Assembly (NCBI RefSeq): GCF_014596475.1
Contig: NZ_MECJ01000004.1
Location: 143,486-207,485 of the forward strand
Length of the DNA stretch: 64,000 bases
Reading direction: 5' to 3'
Origin: Streptomyces sp. CBMA152
Lineage (GTDB): Bacteria > Actinomycetota > Actinomycetes > Streptomycetales > Streptomycetaceae
This document shows positions 24,397 through 33,423 of this stretch, one piece after another (the first letter of the stretch is position 1; each line of letters starts with the position of its first letter). A program made the translations under genes and the position numbers. The notes beneath the pieces are model-generated. The model had not been told where the DNA came from and made no database searches. It saw only the letters and a program-made list of their open reading frames with translations.

Positions 24397-25257
24397 CTAC
24401 TCGGTGGTCGTTTCGGCGGCGGTCAGGCGGTAGGTGCGGGGAGTGTCGCTCACCTGCTCGGCGATCTGCTGCTTGACCAGTGTGACCAGGCAGTTGGCGA
24501 TGGCGCCCGAGGACTTCTCGATGACGCGGCTGATCTTGGTGGCGGTGAACGCCTCATCGGGGTGCGCTTGAAGGTGCTTGATGACCATGTGGCGCAGCGC
24601 CCCGGGCGCGAGCCGCTTCTTGCCGCCCGGCAAGCTGATCGCTCCTACGGGTGCTGCCTGCTTCCCCGCGCTTGTCTGCAGAGCGGGAGGGTTTGCGTCC
24701 CCCAGAGCATTGTTGCCGTTCTCGTCGTGCGGGGCATCTTCGCCGCTGCCGTCGCCATTACGGTGCACGACGTTCTGCGACGGCGCACCAGTCGCCGGGG
24801 CAGCGGGGGCGTCCGCGCCGCCGTCGTGCAGCGCGGTCTCGTCGGGCGGGAATACCGCACTGTGCGCGCTGCTGGCGACCGGCTCCGGGACATTGGCAAT
24901 GGAGGGCTCCGGCTGGGTGTTCACGGGCTCCTGATCGTTCTGGCCGTCCTTGTTGGCAGCGCGGGCGGGGGCGGGGTGCCAGCGGTCGGGGGTGCGGCGG
25001 GAGCCTTCGTGTCCGCCCGGGCTGCGTACGGCCAGGCCGTGGTCTTCGAGGGTGGTGAGGGCTTTGCCGGTGGTGGAGCGCCCAAGCCCTGCGGCGAGGG
25101 CGAGTTCGGCGACGGTGGCCGGTTCGGTGAGGCTGACGAGTTCGGTGTAGACCCCCGCGGGGGCCCCGGTCAGGCCGGTCAGCGGCTGGGGTTCGGGTAC
25201 GGGGTGCAGCGGACGGACGGTGGTGGCCGTGGTGTCGTTGGACATCGGCTTGGACAT
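24397..25257 (-). CDS. Protein with two winged-helix-like domains
   Basis: A 286-residue protein. Residues about 28-75 form a MarR-like winged helix (EPATVAELALAAGLGRSTTGKAL). A long acidic, Pro/Ala-rich linker follows. The last 70 residues form a second winged helix (FTATKISRVIEKSSGAIANCL and RTYRLT) that resembles the one at the N-terminus of the MoxR protein. The ATG at 25257 has GAGGA nine bases upstream; the open frame to 25473 upstream has no start signal. It is the last gene of the secretion operon and may regulate it. Confidence 0.7.
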   Translation of the reverse strand: MSKPMSNDTTATTVRPLHPVPEPQPLTGLTGAPAGVYTELVSLTEPATVAELALAAGLGRSTTGKALTTLEDHGLAVRSPGGHEGSRRTPDRWHPAPARAANKDGQNDQEPVNTQPEPSIANVPEPVASSAHSAVFPPDETALHDGGADAPAAPATGAPSQNVVHRNGDGSGEDAPHDENGNNALGDANPPALQTSAGKQAAPVGAISLPGGKKRLAPGALRHMVIKHLQAHPDEAFTATKISRVIEKSSGAIANCLVTLVKQQIAEQVSDTPRTYRLTAAETTTE

Positions 25258-25420
25258 GGTGGGGTTCCTCGGATTCCGGTGAAAAACGGTGGGTTGAGGT
25301 CCCCGGCCGGGGTGCAACCGGCAGAGCGGTTGCGGGTGCCCGTTGGGTGCGTGCGCATCGCGGTGGTCCCGTCGGGCGGACCACCATGGACGCTCCACTG
25401 GCCCCGATAAGTCAAGCGGC

Positions 25421-26272
25421 CTATCGCTCCTGTTCAGGAGCGCTTTCCGGAGCGTGGTCGGGTGCGGGTGCACCCGGGGGGAGCGGGGCGTCGAGACGGG
25501 TACGCAGCGCGCGGGCGCGCTCCTGGCCGAGGTGCAGATGGCGGCGGAGCTGGCGGATGCTGACCGGGCGGCCGGTGCGTTCGCGTACGGCCGCGTCCAG
25601 GGCCTGGGCGCGCGTGAACAGGTCGGCGTCTACCGGCCGTTCGGCACCCGGGCGGGGGTAGAGGGCTTCCAGGGGTAGGTCCGGCCGGACGTCGCCGATG
25701 TCGGGCCGCGCTGCCCCGGCGTCGGAGCGGTCGGTCGGTGCGGCAACGCCGAGACCGTGGTCTGTCTGCGCGGGTGCGGCGAGGTGCGGCGGGTGGTTGG
25801 GGCGGACCACTGGGGGTGCGGGCGGGGTGTGGTGGCGCACCTCGGTGATGATCTTTCGGTAGGCGGCGATGGTTTCCGCGAGTCCGACAAGGAGCAGGCA
25901 CGGCACCAGGTGCAGTAGCACGCCGGCCACATCTGCGTGGCGGGGGCGGCCGATGCCCCCGTCGGGCCAGACCGAGGTCCAGGTGTTCATGACGGCGGCG
26001 GTGCACCCGGCCCACCAGCGCAGTGCCGCGGACCAGGCGGGCGGGCGGATGCCCCAGGCGGCGAGCCGTGCGTCCGCGTAAAGGATCGCCGCCAGCGCCA
26101 GGGCGAGCATCGGGTCGAGCAGGGCGGCGATCCAGATCGGCACGCCTCGGCTCGCGGCGAACAGGGTTACGTTGACCGCGGTGAAGACCAGCGCGAGCAC
26201 TCCCACCGCGCATAGGGCGCGGGTCAGGGTGCGAAGCAGGCGCTCCGCCTCGCCGGCCCCGGGCGAGGTCAC
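25421..26272 (-). CDS. DUF2637-family membrane protein (SpdB-like)
   Basis: A 283-residue protein with three to four transmembrane helices in the first 150 residues (CAVGVLALVFTAVNVTLFAA; WIAALLDPMLALALAAILY; LLHLVPCLLLVGLAETIA), a Pro-rich linker and a C-terminal helix-turn-helix-like segment (TGRPVSIRQLRRHLHLGQERA). DUF2637 proteins are common on Streptomyces plasmids and conjugative elements, where related Spd proteins help plasmid spread. The GTG overlaps the upstream stop as GTGA. Confidence 0.8.
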   Translation of the reverse strand: MTSPGAGEAERLLRTLTRALCAVGVLALVFTAVNVTLFAASRGVPIWIAALLDPMLALALAAILYADARLAAWGIRPPAWSAALRWWAGCTAAVMNTWTSVWPDGGIGRPRHADVAGVLLHLVPCLLLVGLAETIAAYRKIITEVRHHTPPAPPVVRPNHPPHLAAPAQTDHGLGVAAPTDRSDAGAARPDIGDVRPDLPLEALYPRPGAERPVDADLFTRAQALDAAVRERTGRPVSIRQLRRHLHLGQERARALRTRLDAPLPPGAPAPDHAPESAPEQER

Positions 26273-27195
26273 CGGATGCCTTGGGTGGCGGGGCGGGTGG
26301 CGCCCTGGAAAGAGGAGTTGGGGACTGGGCCTTCACGGACGACGGCTCCGGGGTGCGGGGCGTCGATCATGCTGCCGGGTTGGGTGGCGATGGCGACGTG
26401 GGTGATGTGGGTGGGGCTGGTGCCGAAGAACAGCAGGTCGCCGGGTAGTACTGGCGTTCCGGTCGGCACGTGGGGTCCGTGGTTGTACTGGTCCTGGGCG
26501 ACGCGCGGGAGGGGGATGCCAGCGGCGTGGTAGGCGGCCTGGGTCAGCCCGGAGCAGTCGAAGCCGCCGTCGGCTGGTCCGTCCCCGCCCCATACGTACG
26601 GGGTGCCGAGTTGGGCGCGGGCGAACGCGACCGCCGTTGCCGCAGCTCCGGTTGGGGTAGGCGTGGTGGTGGCGTACTGGGAGGCGATGCGCAGGACTTC
26701 GGCGACGTACTGCTCGGAGTGGTTGTACGCGAACAGGGCCCGGTGCAGGTCTCTGCCGTCGCGGGCGCCGTTGGCGCACAGCAGGCGGGCTGCCGCGTAC
26801 ACGGCGTTGACCGGGTCCCACGGGGTGGGCGGGCTCTTCCCGCCGGGTGGCACCGGGTACGCGTATGCCGCGAAGGTGGACGGCAGGAACTGCATGGGCC
26901 CCACGGCGCCCGCCTCCGACACCATCGTGGGGTGCCGGCTGTGATCGGTCTCGACCTTCCCGATCGCCGCGAGGATCGTCCAGGACAGGCCCGGACATTC
27001 GGGGGCGGCCCGCTGGTAGAGGGCGAGCAGGTAGGACGGGATGTCCGCCAGGGCCTGCTTGCTCGGTAGGGCCGACACACTGCTGCCTGGGAGCAGGCTG
27101 CTCAGCAGCGCGGCGATGATGAGCACGGCGAGCAGCGGCAGAGCGAGGAGGCTGCAGCCGATGCCGGCGGTGGTCTTGGCGAGTGCGGAGCTCAT
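26269..27195 (-). CDS. Bifunctional SLT transglycosylase / NlpC-P60 endopeptidase
   Basis: A 308-residue cell-wall hydrolase. A membrane anchor or signal (about 14-35) precedes a lytic transglycosylase domain with catalytic Glu82 in GKVETDHS and GPMQFLPSTFAAY. The C-terminal NlpC/P60 domain has Cys214 in FDCSGLTQA and His266 in ITHVAIA. Such two-domain enzymes (VirB1/TcpG-like) open peptidoglycan for conjugation channels in Gram-positive bacteria. The ATG at 27195 overlaps the upstream stop as ATGA, so the longer open frame to 27357 is rejected. Confidence 0.9.
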   Translation of the reverse strand: MSSALAKTTAGIGCSLLALPLLAVLIIAALLSSLLPGSSVSALPSKQALADIPSYLLALYQRAAPECPGLSWTILAAIGKVETDHSRHPTMVSEAGAVGPMQFLPSTFAAYAYPVPPGGKSPPTPWDPVNAVYAAARLLCANGARDGRDLHRALFAYNHSEQYVAEVLRIASQYATTTPTPTGAAATAVAFARAQLGTPYVWGGDGPADGGFDCSGLTQAAYHAAGIPLPRVAQDQYNHGPHVPTGTPVLPGDLLFFGTSPTHITHVAIATQPGSMIDAPHPGAVVREGPVPNSSFQGATRPATQGIR

Positions 27196-28181
27196 GGGCC
27201 GGCCTCGATTGCGGGAGGCAGCGGGGGGACGGGGAGGGTGAGGGTGGTGTCGGCATCGGTGGGGGCCAGCCCGCCGGCCGGGGTGAGGCCGGGCCAGTGG
27301 GCGGCGAGGTCGGCGAGGGTCGTGCGGTGGCCGGTGGGTTCGAGCGGGGTCCACCAAGGGCCGTGCGGACTGGCGGTGGTGTAGTCCGCGGAACTCGTCG
27401 CGATGTGGAGGCCGAGTTCGTGGGTCGCCGGGGCGAGGCGGCGGCGCAGGGTCTGGTCGCGGGAGGCGGTGCGGGTGTGGATGAGGAGGGCAGGCCGGGT
27501 GCCGGTCGTGGTGGCCAAGGCCGCGTAGCCGGCGAGTTTGGCTTCGACGCGGGCGAGAGGCTGGCTGCCGGTGTCGTACTCGAGGAAGAACGGCAGCAGC
27601 AGGCCGCCATCGAGCCAGTGGGCGTACGTGTCAGGGCGGATGATGTCGCCCCAGCGGCGCGCGCAGGAGCGCTCGGAGAGCCACAGGTCGAGCCCGGCCT
27701 CGGGGGTGGTGCGGGTGCGGGCGGCGAGGTGGGTGAGGAGTTCGTTGACGCCGATGTCGTGGCCGAGCCAGGGCGAGTAGGCGATGCGCCCGGTATGCGT
27801 GGGGCGCCACCCCACAGCGGCCGGTTCGCACCCGCCCTGAGCAGCAAGCAGGGCGGCACCGACGGGGCCGAGGGTGTAGTGCTCGGGGGCCGAGCCCGAC
27901 ACGGTCAGGGGACGGAACGAATCGAGGACGGCGTGCTGGTGCAGGGTACGCAGACGGCGCTGCGCGGAGCGCAGTGAGCCGTACGCGAGGCGGACAATCT
28001 GATGGGTGGTCAGTACCTGGTGCTCGTGCAGCATCCGCACCAGCCACACATCCCGACCGGTTAGGCGACGGGCGAGGGCGGCCACATCGGTGTACCGGCC
28101 GGCGGGGCGGGCGCGGCTGGTAGCGGCGCGGGCGGTGTAACGGGAGCCGGGACCGACGGCCGGGCGTGGGAGTGCGGACAT
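27192..28181 (-). CDS. Replication-relaxation family protein
   Basis: A 329-residue protein of the replication-relaxation family found on actinobacterial and Firmicute mobile elements. The N-terminal winged helix reads VWLVRMLHEHQVLTTHQIVR. The C-terminal domain has IRPDTYAHW, LLLPFFLEYDTGSQPLARVEAKLAGY, a D-(x)n-E-x-D arrangement like PD-(D/E)xK nucleases. It could nick or bind plasmid DNA. It starts 54 bp after the VirD4-like gene, and its stop overlaps the next gene. Confidence 0.8.
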   Translation of the reverse strand: MSALPRPAVGPGSRYTARAATSRARPAGRYTDVAALARRLTGRDVWLVRMLHEHQVLTTHQIVRLAYGSLRSAQRRLRTLHQHAVLDSFRPLTVSGSAPEHYTLGPVGAALLAAQGGCEPAAVGWRPTHTGRIAYSPWLGHDIGVNELLTHLAARTRTTPEAGLDLWLSERSCARRWGDIIRPDTYAHWLDGGLLLPFFLEYDTGSQPLARVEAKLAGYAALATTTGTRPALLIHTRTASRDQTLRRRLAPATHELGLHIATSSADYTTASPHGPWWTPLEPTGHRTTLADLAAHWPGLTPAGGLAPTDADTTLTLPVPPLPPAIEAGP

Positions 28182-28235
28182 CGCAGGTCACCACCGAGGA
28201 TGTGTACGAAGGCGCGGGCGGGCGAAGGCGCCGTA

Positions 28236-30638
28236 TCAGGGACGGGTAGCCGGGCGGGGGCCGTTCCGGACGGCAGCGGCAGTGCGCAGGTCCCTCGCAC
28301 GACCGGGGATCACGGGTGGCAGCGGCCGGGTGGTGAGGGTGAAGGCCGAGGACTGGGCGCCGACGGTCAGTAGGTGGGCGGCGGCCTGGTAAGGCCCGAG
28401 GTGGGCGAGATCGTGCGCTCCGAGTGTCGGCAACGTGTGCCGCTCCAGCGAACTCGCGTCCTCCGGGGAGGCGTTGAAGAAGACCTTGTTGCGGGCGTTC
28501 GCGGAGATGCCCTCGCGCAGGTCGCGCGGCAGCTGGGCGAGGTGCTGGTGGGCCAGCAGCATGGAGAGGCGGTAGCCCCGGGCCTCGGCGAGCATGTCCT
28601 CCAGGGGATACGGGAGAGTGAGGAAGTTGTGGGCCTCGTCGATGCTCAGTGTGGCGTCGATCCGAGCGTGCTCGGGGATGCGGGCGCGGGCGGCGGCGGC
28701 CTGCCAGGTCCCGGCGACGATGAACGAGCCGAGCAGGCGGGCGGTCTCCTCGCCCAGCGCCCCCTTGGGGAGGCGAGCCAGCAGGATGCCGCCGTCGAGA
28801 ACCTGGGCGAGGTCGAAGGTGGAGGGCCCGGCGGCGATGGAGCGGCGGGCGAAGTCACGCAGAAGGAACGCGCGGAGTTTGTTCATCACCGGGCCGACCA
28901 CCGCCGCCCGCGAGGGCTCGGACATCGATTCGTACCAGGCCCAGAACCCACGCAGGACCGGGTCCTTGAGCGCCGGGATGATTCGCAGCCGGTAGGCGGA
29001 CTCACCGAGCAGGCGGGGCACGTCGGCGAGGGTGACCAACTGGTGGGTGCGTTCGCGATGTTTGAGGAGGGTCAGGCAGGCCGCCCGCATCACGTCGTCG
29101 GTGCGCGGGCCCCAGAAGGCGGTGAAGATCCGGCGGAAGATGCCGGTGATGTTGTCGACGACGACGTCGACGTCCTGCCCGTCCAGCACGTTGAGGCACG
29201 GCGGGGTGTGCGGGTCGTCGGGGTCGATGAGGACCAGGCGGTCGGCGCAGGTGTCCGGGAGCCGGTCCAGCAGATCGGTTACGAGGTCGCCCTTGGGGTC
29301 GATGACGATGACGCCGCGGTGGTTGCGGACGTCGTCGAGGGCGAGGTTCGCGATCAGCGTGGACTTGCCCGAGCCGGTCGCGCCCACCAGATGCAGGTGG
29401 TGGCGTGCGTCGGAGACCGCGAGTCCGACACCTCGGCGCGCACCCGTGTCGGAGCGGCCCAGCGACTTGACGCCGGTGCCGGGTGCGGGCTCGGGCACGG
29501 AGGGCGGCGGCAGGACGGAGCGGGCCCCTGCCCGCTGCACACCGGGAGCGTCCGCGTCGACGGGCAGGTGAGCCAGGGCGGCGAGTTCCGGCACCGACAA
29601 CAGCGCCGGGCGGGAGGGGAAGTGCCGGTCGTTCAGGTGCGGTTCGGGATGTGGAAGCCGGGTGCGGGCGAAGTAGTTGCGGTCGGCGTATAGCCCGAAC
29701 GCGGAGGCCAACGCATGGGCGCGGCCCCGCACCATGTCCTGGGCCCTTTCCGTCTTCGGCGAGCAGGCTGCGGCGTAGATCAGGGCGCACTGCCACTGCG
29801 ATCCGGTGAGTTTCACCGCCGCCTGCCGTACGACGGCGTTGTGTTCGGGATCGAGTTTCCCGGTGGCGGCGGGCTGGGCGCGGTGCAGCAGAAGTCGGGC
29901 CAGGGCGGGCAGTCGGCCCGGGTTCTGTCCGGCTTTGAGGCGGCGGGCCTGCCGACGGGCGCGGCGCAGTGCGCGGCCGGTGGCCGGGCGGGCCAGGATC
30001 TGCACGCACGCACCCTCGTCCTCGGCCATGCCGGTGGCGGCCTGCAACAGGGCGCGCAGCGGATCCGTGGGGTGGTCGGTGCGCAGGGGCAGGACGTCGG
30101 GGCGGGCCGGACGAAGGCGCCCGGAGGTGTGAGTGTGTCCGGGCGGCAGCAACAGCGCGGGGTCGGCTACCCGGGTGTGGGCGCCCGGCCAGGCTGCTTC
30201 CACCGAGCGGCGCACCAAGGCGAGCGGCACCATTGCGGGCACCCAGAGCCGGATGCGCAGCCCGGTGTGGGACCAGGAGTACTCGAAGGCGAGATGGGGC
30301 TGGCCGGAGAGCAGGCGGCGCCACCAGGGGCGCAGCAGGCCCGACAGTTGCGCCCACAAAACCTCCCCGCCCTTGGGAGCGACGACGGGCGGGGCGAGGA
30401 TCTCCACGCAGCGGGCGTCGTCGACAAGGCTCCGCTGGCGCGCACAGTGCAGTCGACGGCGTAGCACGGATCCGCCGACCGCAACGAAGGCCGCACACGG
30501 AGCGAGGACGAGCGCCTGCGCGCCGAGCCAGCCGGAGACCTCGCGAACGGCGGAGCCCAGGAGGCCGCCCGGGTCGGTGAGGAAGTCCCCCAAGGGCCCG
30601 CCCGGGCCGGCCAGGGTGCCCAGTACGTATGCGGTCAC
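28236..30638 (-). CDS. VirD4/TraG-like coupling ATPase
   Basis: An 800-residue FtsK/VirD4-type ATPase. Two N-terminal hydrophobic segments are followed by a large region, Walker A GATGSGKST (about 422-430), VIVIDPKGDLV, and Walker B ATLSIDEAHNF (about 661-671), plus the LAHQHLAQLPRDLRE motif typical of coupling proteins. It should sit at the membrane and deliver DNA or protein to the channel. The ATG overlaps the VirB4-like stop as ATGA. No relaxase is present in the window, so the cargo is open. Confidence 0.87.
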   Translation of the reverse strand: MTAYVLGTLAGPGGPLGDFLTDPGGLLGSAVREVSGWLGAQALVLAPCAAFVAVGGSVLRRRLHCARQRSLVDDARCVEILAPPVVAPKGGEVLWAQLSGLLRPWWRRLLSGQPHLAFEYSWSHTGLRIRLWVPAMVPLALVRRSVEAAWPGAHTRVADPALLLPPGHTHTSGRLRPARPDVLPLRTDHPTDPLRALLQAATGMAEDEGACVQILARPATGRALRRARRQARRLKAGQNPGRLPALARLLLHRAQPAATGKLDPEHNAVVRQAAVKLTGSQWQCALIYAAACSPKTERAQDMVRGRAHALASAFGLYADRNYFARTRLPHPEPHLNDRHFPSRPALLSVPELAALAHLPVDADAPGVQRAGARSVLPPPSVPEPAPGTGVKSLGRSDTGARRGVGLAVSDARHHLHLVGATGSGKSTLIANLALDDVRNHRGVIVIDPKGDLVTDLLDRLPDTCADRLVLIDPDDPHTPPCLNVLDGQDVDVVVDNITGIFRRIFTAFWGPRTDDVMRAACLTLLKHRERTHQLVTLADVPRLLGESAYRLRIIPALKDPVLRGFWAWYESMSEPSRAAVVGPVMNKLRAFLLRDFARRSIAAGPSTFDLAQVLDGGILLARLPKGALGEETARLLGSFIVAGTWQAAAARARIPEHARIDATLSIDEAHNFLTLPYPLEDMLAEARGYRLSMLLAHQHLAQLPRDLREGISANARNKVFFNASPEDASSLERHTLPTLGAHDLAHLGPYQAAAHLLTVGAQSSAFTLTTRPLPPVIPGRARDLRTAAAVRNGPRPATRP

Positions 30639-32491
30639 CAGTCCCGCTCCCCGTCGACGTCGAGTTCATCGTCGGTGACGTCGCCGATGTCGGCGGCGTC
30701 GTCAAACGGGTGCTGGGCGGCGAGTTCGCCAGGGTCCGTGGTGATCACTTCGTGCTCCTCGGGCGCTGCCACGCTGATGAGGGCGACCTTGTGGCGCCGG
30801 TCCCCAGTGAGCAGTAGTGCCTCGCCACGGCCAGCCGACAGGAGGAACTCCCGCTCCCCGGAGGAGAGGTGGAAGTTCTCGGTGATCGTGTCGATGGCCT
30901 GGGGCGCTTGGCGCAGCAGGATCTGGGTGGCCGCGTTGGCGACGACGGCGCGCCCGAGCTGCGTGGCGAGCACGTCGTCGGCGTCCTGGGTGATCACGGC
31001 AAGTCCCGTCCAGCGCTTGCGGGCGGCTTTGGCCATGCGGAACAGGAATCGGGCGCCTTCGCCGTCGCGCATCAGCAGCCACGCCTCGTCCACCACGACC
31101 AGGTGACGGCCGGTACGGGCCGGGTTGGTGGTCTGCCGCCAGATGGCGTCCAGGGCCAGCAGCATGGCCGGGGCCTTGATCTCCTCGGGCAGTCGGCGCA
31201 GCGCGAACACCACCAGATGCCCCGTCGTCGCTGCGGTGCTGGGGCCGTTGAACAGCAGGGCGTGCGAGCCGGTGGTGTACGGGGCCAGGCGGTTGGCGAG
31301 ATCTGCCGCCGCCGTTGTGTCCTCCTCGGCCAGAACGGCGGCCAGGTCGGCGAGTTGGGGTGGGGTGCGCTGCCAGGTGCGAGGGTCGGCGGTGATGCCC
31401 GCACGGGCGTAGGCGGCGAGGATCGCCCGGTCGAGTGTCGCCTTCTCCGTTGCCGTGAACTCCGCGCCGAAGAGCACGGCGAGGAAGGTGTGCAGGAACA
31501 GCACACGTCGGGTCAGCACGTCCTCGCCGCTGGAATCTGCGGGCAGGTCGAAGGGGTTCAGACGCACCCCGTCCGCGCCGAGCGCGATCACCTGACCGCC
31601 GACGCTCTCGGCGAGGCGGACGTACTCGTCCTCCGGGTCGATGACCGAGGCGCTCACGCCGCTGAACAGCAGCCTGAGCAGCTCCAGTTTGACCAGGTAG
31701 GACTTGCCGGCCCCGGAGCGGGCCAAGGTGATGGAGTTGTAGTTGTCCTGTGCGAAGCGGTCCCACAGCACCGGCGCGCCGGAGACCGCGTTCAGCCCGT
31801 ACAACACCCCCGTCGGGGTGCCGTCCTCGCTGGTGGCGATGGGCAGGTCCGGACTGGTGAAGGGGAAGCACGCGGCGAGCGCGGCGGTGTCGAAGGTGCG
31901 CCGGATCTTCAGGGTGTCGATGCCCAGCGGCAGCGTGGCCAGCCAACCCGGCAGAGCCCGGTAGGTGGTCGGCGCCACCGTCATCAGCAGCGACTCGGCG
32001 ACCGCGCGGACTGCGGCGACCTGCTGGGCAAGCGTGTCCTCGTCCGCAGCGTGGATGGTCATGTACAGGGCGGCGTGGAAGAGCTTTCCCTCGCCGCGGG
32101 CGATGCGGTAGGCAAGGTCTGCGGCGTCCGCGGCGGCGGCCTCGACCTCCGGGTCGTCCAGGTGCCCTTTGTCGAAACCGGTTCGGCGGCCGGACTCCAG
32201 GCGGGCGCGCTGCTTCTTCAGTCCGGCGGCGGCCACGGCATTGGGGACGGGGTCGATGTGCAGGGCGATGTCGAGGTGGCCGGGAAAGTTGAGCAGCGGG
32301 GCGAGCCAGCCCGGGTGGACCTCGGCCGGATAGCCGGTGACCACCAGCGTGGAGGCCAGGTGCACGCCGATCGCCAGGGTACGGGCGTGCACCTCGACGG
32401 CCTCGGGGCCGGCGGCTTCCAGCAGCTGCGCACCGTCCACGGCCGACTTCTGCGTCGGGGTACGGCGACGGCCGAAGAGGTTCGGGGTCAT
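30635..32491 (-). CDS. VirB4/TraC-like secretion ATPase
   Basis: A 618-residue VirB4-family ATPase. Walker A is SGAGKSYLVK (about 259-268) and Walker B HLVVVDEAWLLM (about 463-474); the DPEDEY stretch after Walker A and the final AITQDADDVL motif are also characteristic. VirB4 energises assembly of conjugation and type IV secretion channels. It overlaps both neighbours by four bases. The acidic C-terminal tail (DDAADIGDVTDDELDVDG) may be an interaction segment. Confidence 0.87.
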   Translation of the reverse strand: MTPNLFGRRRTPTQKSAVDGAQLLEAAGPEAVEVHARTLAIGVHLASTLVVTGYPAEVHPGWLAPLLNFPGHLDIALHIDPVPNAVAAAGLKKQRARLESGRRTGFDKGHLDDPEVEAAAADAADLAYRIARGEGKLFHAALYMTIHAADEDTLAQQVAAVRAVAESLLMTVAPTTYRALPGWLATLPLGIDTLKIRRTFDTAALAACFPFTSPDLPIATSEDGTPTGVLYGLNAVSGAPVLWDRFAQDNYNSITLARSGAGKSYLVKLELLRLLFSGVSASVIDPEDEYVRLAESVGGQVIALGADGVRLNPFDLPADSSGEDVLTRRVLFLHTFLAVLFGAEFTATEKATLDRAILAAYARAGITADPRTWQRTPPQLADLAAVLAEEDTTAAADLANRLAPYTTGSHALLFNGPSTAATTGHLVVFALRRLPEEIKAPAMLLALDAIWRQTTNPARTGRHLVVVDEAWLLMRDGEGARFLFRMAKAARKRWTGLAVITQDADDVLATQLGRAVVANAATQILLRQAPQAIDTITENFHLSSGEREFLLSAGRGEALLLTGDRRHKVALISVAAPEEHEVITTDPGELAAQHPFDDAADIGDVTDDELDVDGERDW

Positions 32492-33423
32492 GCCAGGTCC
32501 CCTTCCGGTCCGGGGGCGGCGGGGGTGTCGGGGTTGCAGGCGGCCACGAGCAGGTCGGTGGCGTCCGCTGCGTCCAGAGGGGTGACGGTGATCTCGGCCG
32601 GTGCCAGCGCGCGGGCGGCCTCGTTCAGACGCTGCCGGGCCCGCCCTTCACCCGTGCCCCGCCCGCCGTACGGGGCGGCCTCTTCACGGGCTACCAGCGT
32701 GATCTGTCGGCCCAGCAGGTTGCCTCCGTCGGCAAGGTGGGAGAGGAAGTCGGCGTGGGCGTGGGCGGCCTGCTCCAGAGCCGGGTGCGGCAGCGTGGGC
32801 GCGTGGTGGTGCAGTGTGTCGGCGAGCGGGGCGAGGTCGATACGGTGGCTGCGCACCAGCACTTGGGTCGGTCCGGTCAGGGAGTTGAGCCAGCGGGCGA
32901 ACGCGGCGGTCAGGCCCTGCTGCTCGGCTCCCGAGCGCAAATCGAAGTTGACCGTGGAACACCTTGCCAGCGCGGCGTGCCCGTCACCGCCGAGATCGAG
33001 GACACCGCCCTCGGTGATGCCGTCGTACGGCATCCGCATCGCGGATGGGGGTCTGCCTTGGGCTGAGGCCCAATGGGCGGGGATGACGTCGGGCAGCGGT
33101 GGGACGCCTTCGGGAGCGTGTACCCGCCGCCCCCGGGTACGGGTGTGCGCCAGGGCGGCGGCCAGGAACCGGTCCAGGCCGATGCCCTCCCGCCGTCCGA
33201 GGGCAAGCGCCGCCGCAGCCCCGGCAACCGGGATCGCCATCACCGTGTACGCGAGGGGCGCCATGAAAGGGCGCGTGGCCCAGTAGCCGACGTACAGCAC
33301 CAGCCCTGCCACTGCCAGCAGCGCGGTCTGCCGGGCCGTGAAGGGACCCAACAGGCGGTCGGGACGGGAGATGTCGACGGGAATTCTCACAGCACTCACG
33401 CTGTCCTCGTCGAACTCGGACAT
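32488..33423 (-). CDS. PrgI/SCO6880-like membrane protein
   Basis: A protein of about 311 residues with an N-terminal PrgI-like segment (VRIPVDISRPDRLLGPFTARQTALLAVAG), two close transmembrane helices (about 29-75) and a soluble domain of about 220 residues. It occupies the VirB3/PrgI place just before VirB4, as in Gram-positive T4SS operons. The ATG at 33423 shares one base with the upstream TGA and has GGAGG eight bases upstream; a GTG at 33426 is the alternative. Confidence 0.8.
   Translation of the reverse strand: MSEFDEDSVSAVRIPVDISRPDRLLGPFTARQTALLAVAGLVLYVGYWATRPFMAPLAYTVMAIPVAGAAAALALGRREGIGLDRFLAAALAHTRTRGRRVHAPEGVPPLPDVIPAHWASAQGRPPSAMRMPYDGITEGGVLDLGGDGHAALARCSTVNFDLRSGAEQQGLTAAFARWLNSLTGPTQVLVRSHRIDLAPLADTLHHHAPTLPHPALEQAAHAHADFLSHLADGGNLLGRQITLVAREEAAPYGGRGTGEGRARQRLNEAARALAPAEITVTPLDAADATDLLVAACNPDTPAAPGPEGDLA

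Noticed and set aside
30869..33286. An 805-codon plus-strand frame across the VirB4- and PrgI-like genes
   Set aside because: It spans two well-supported genes in antisense and has no recognisable domain.
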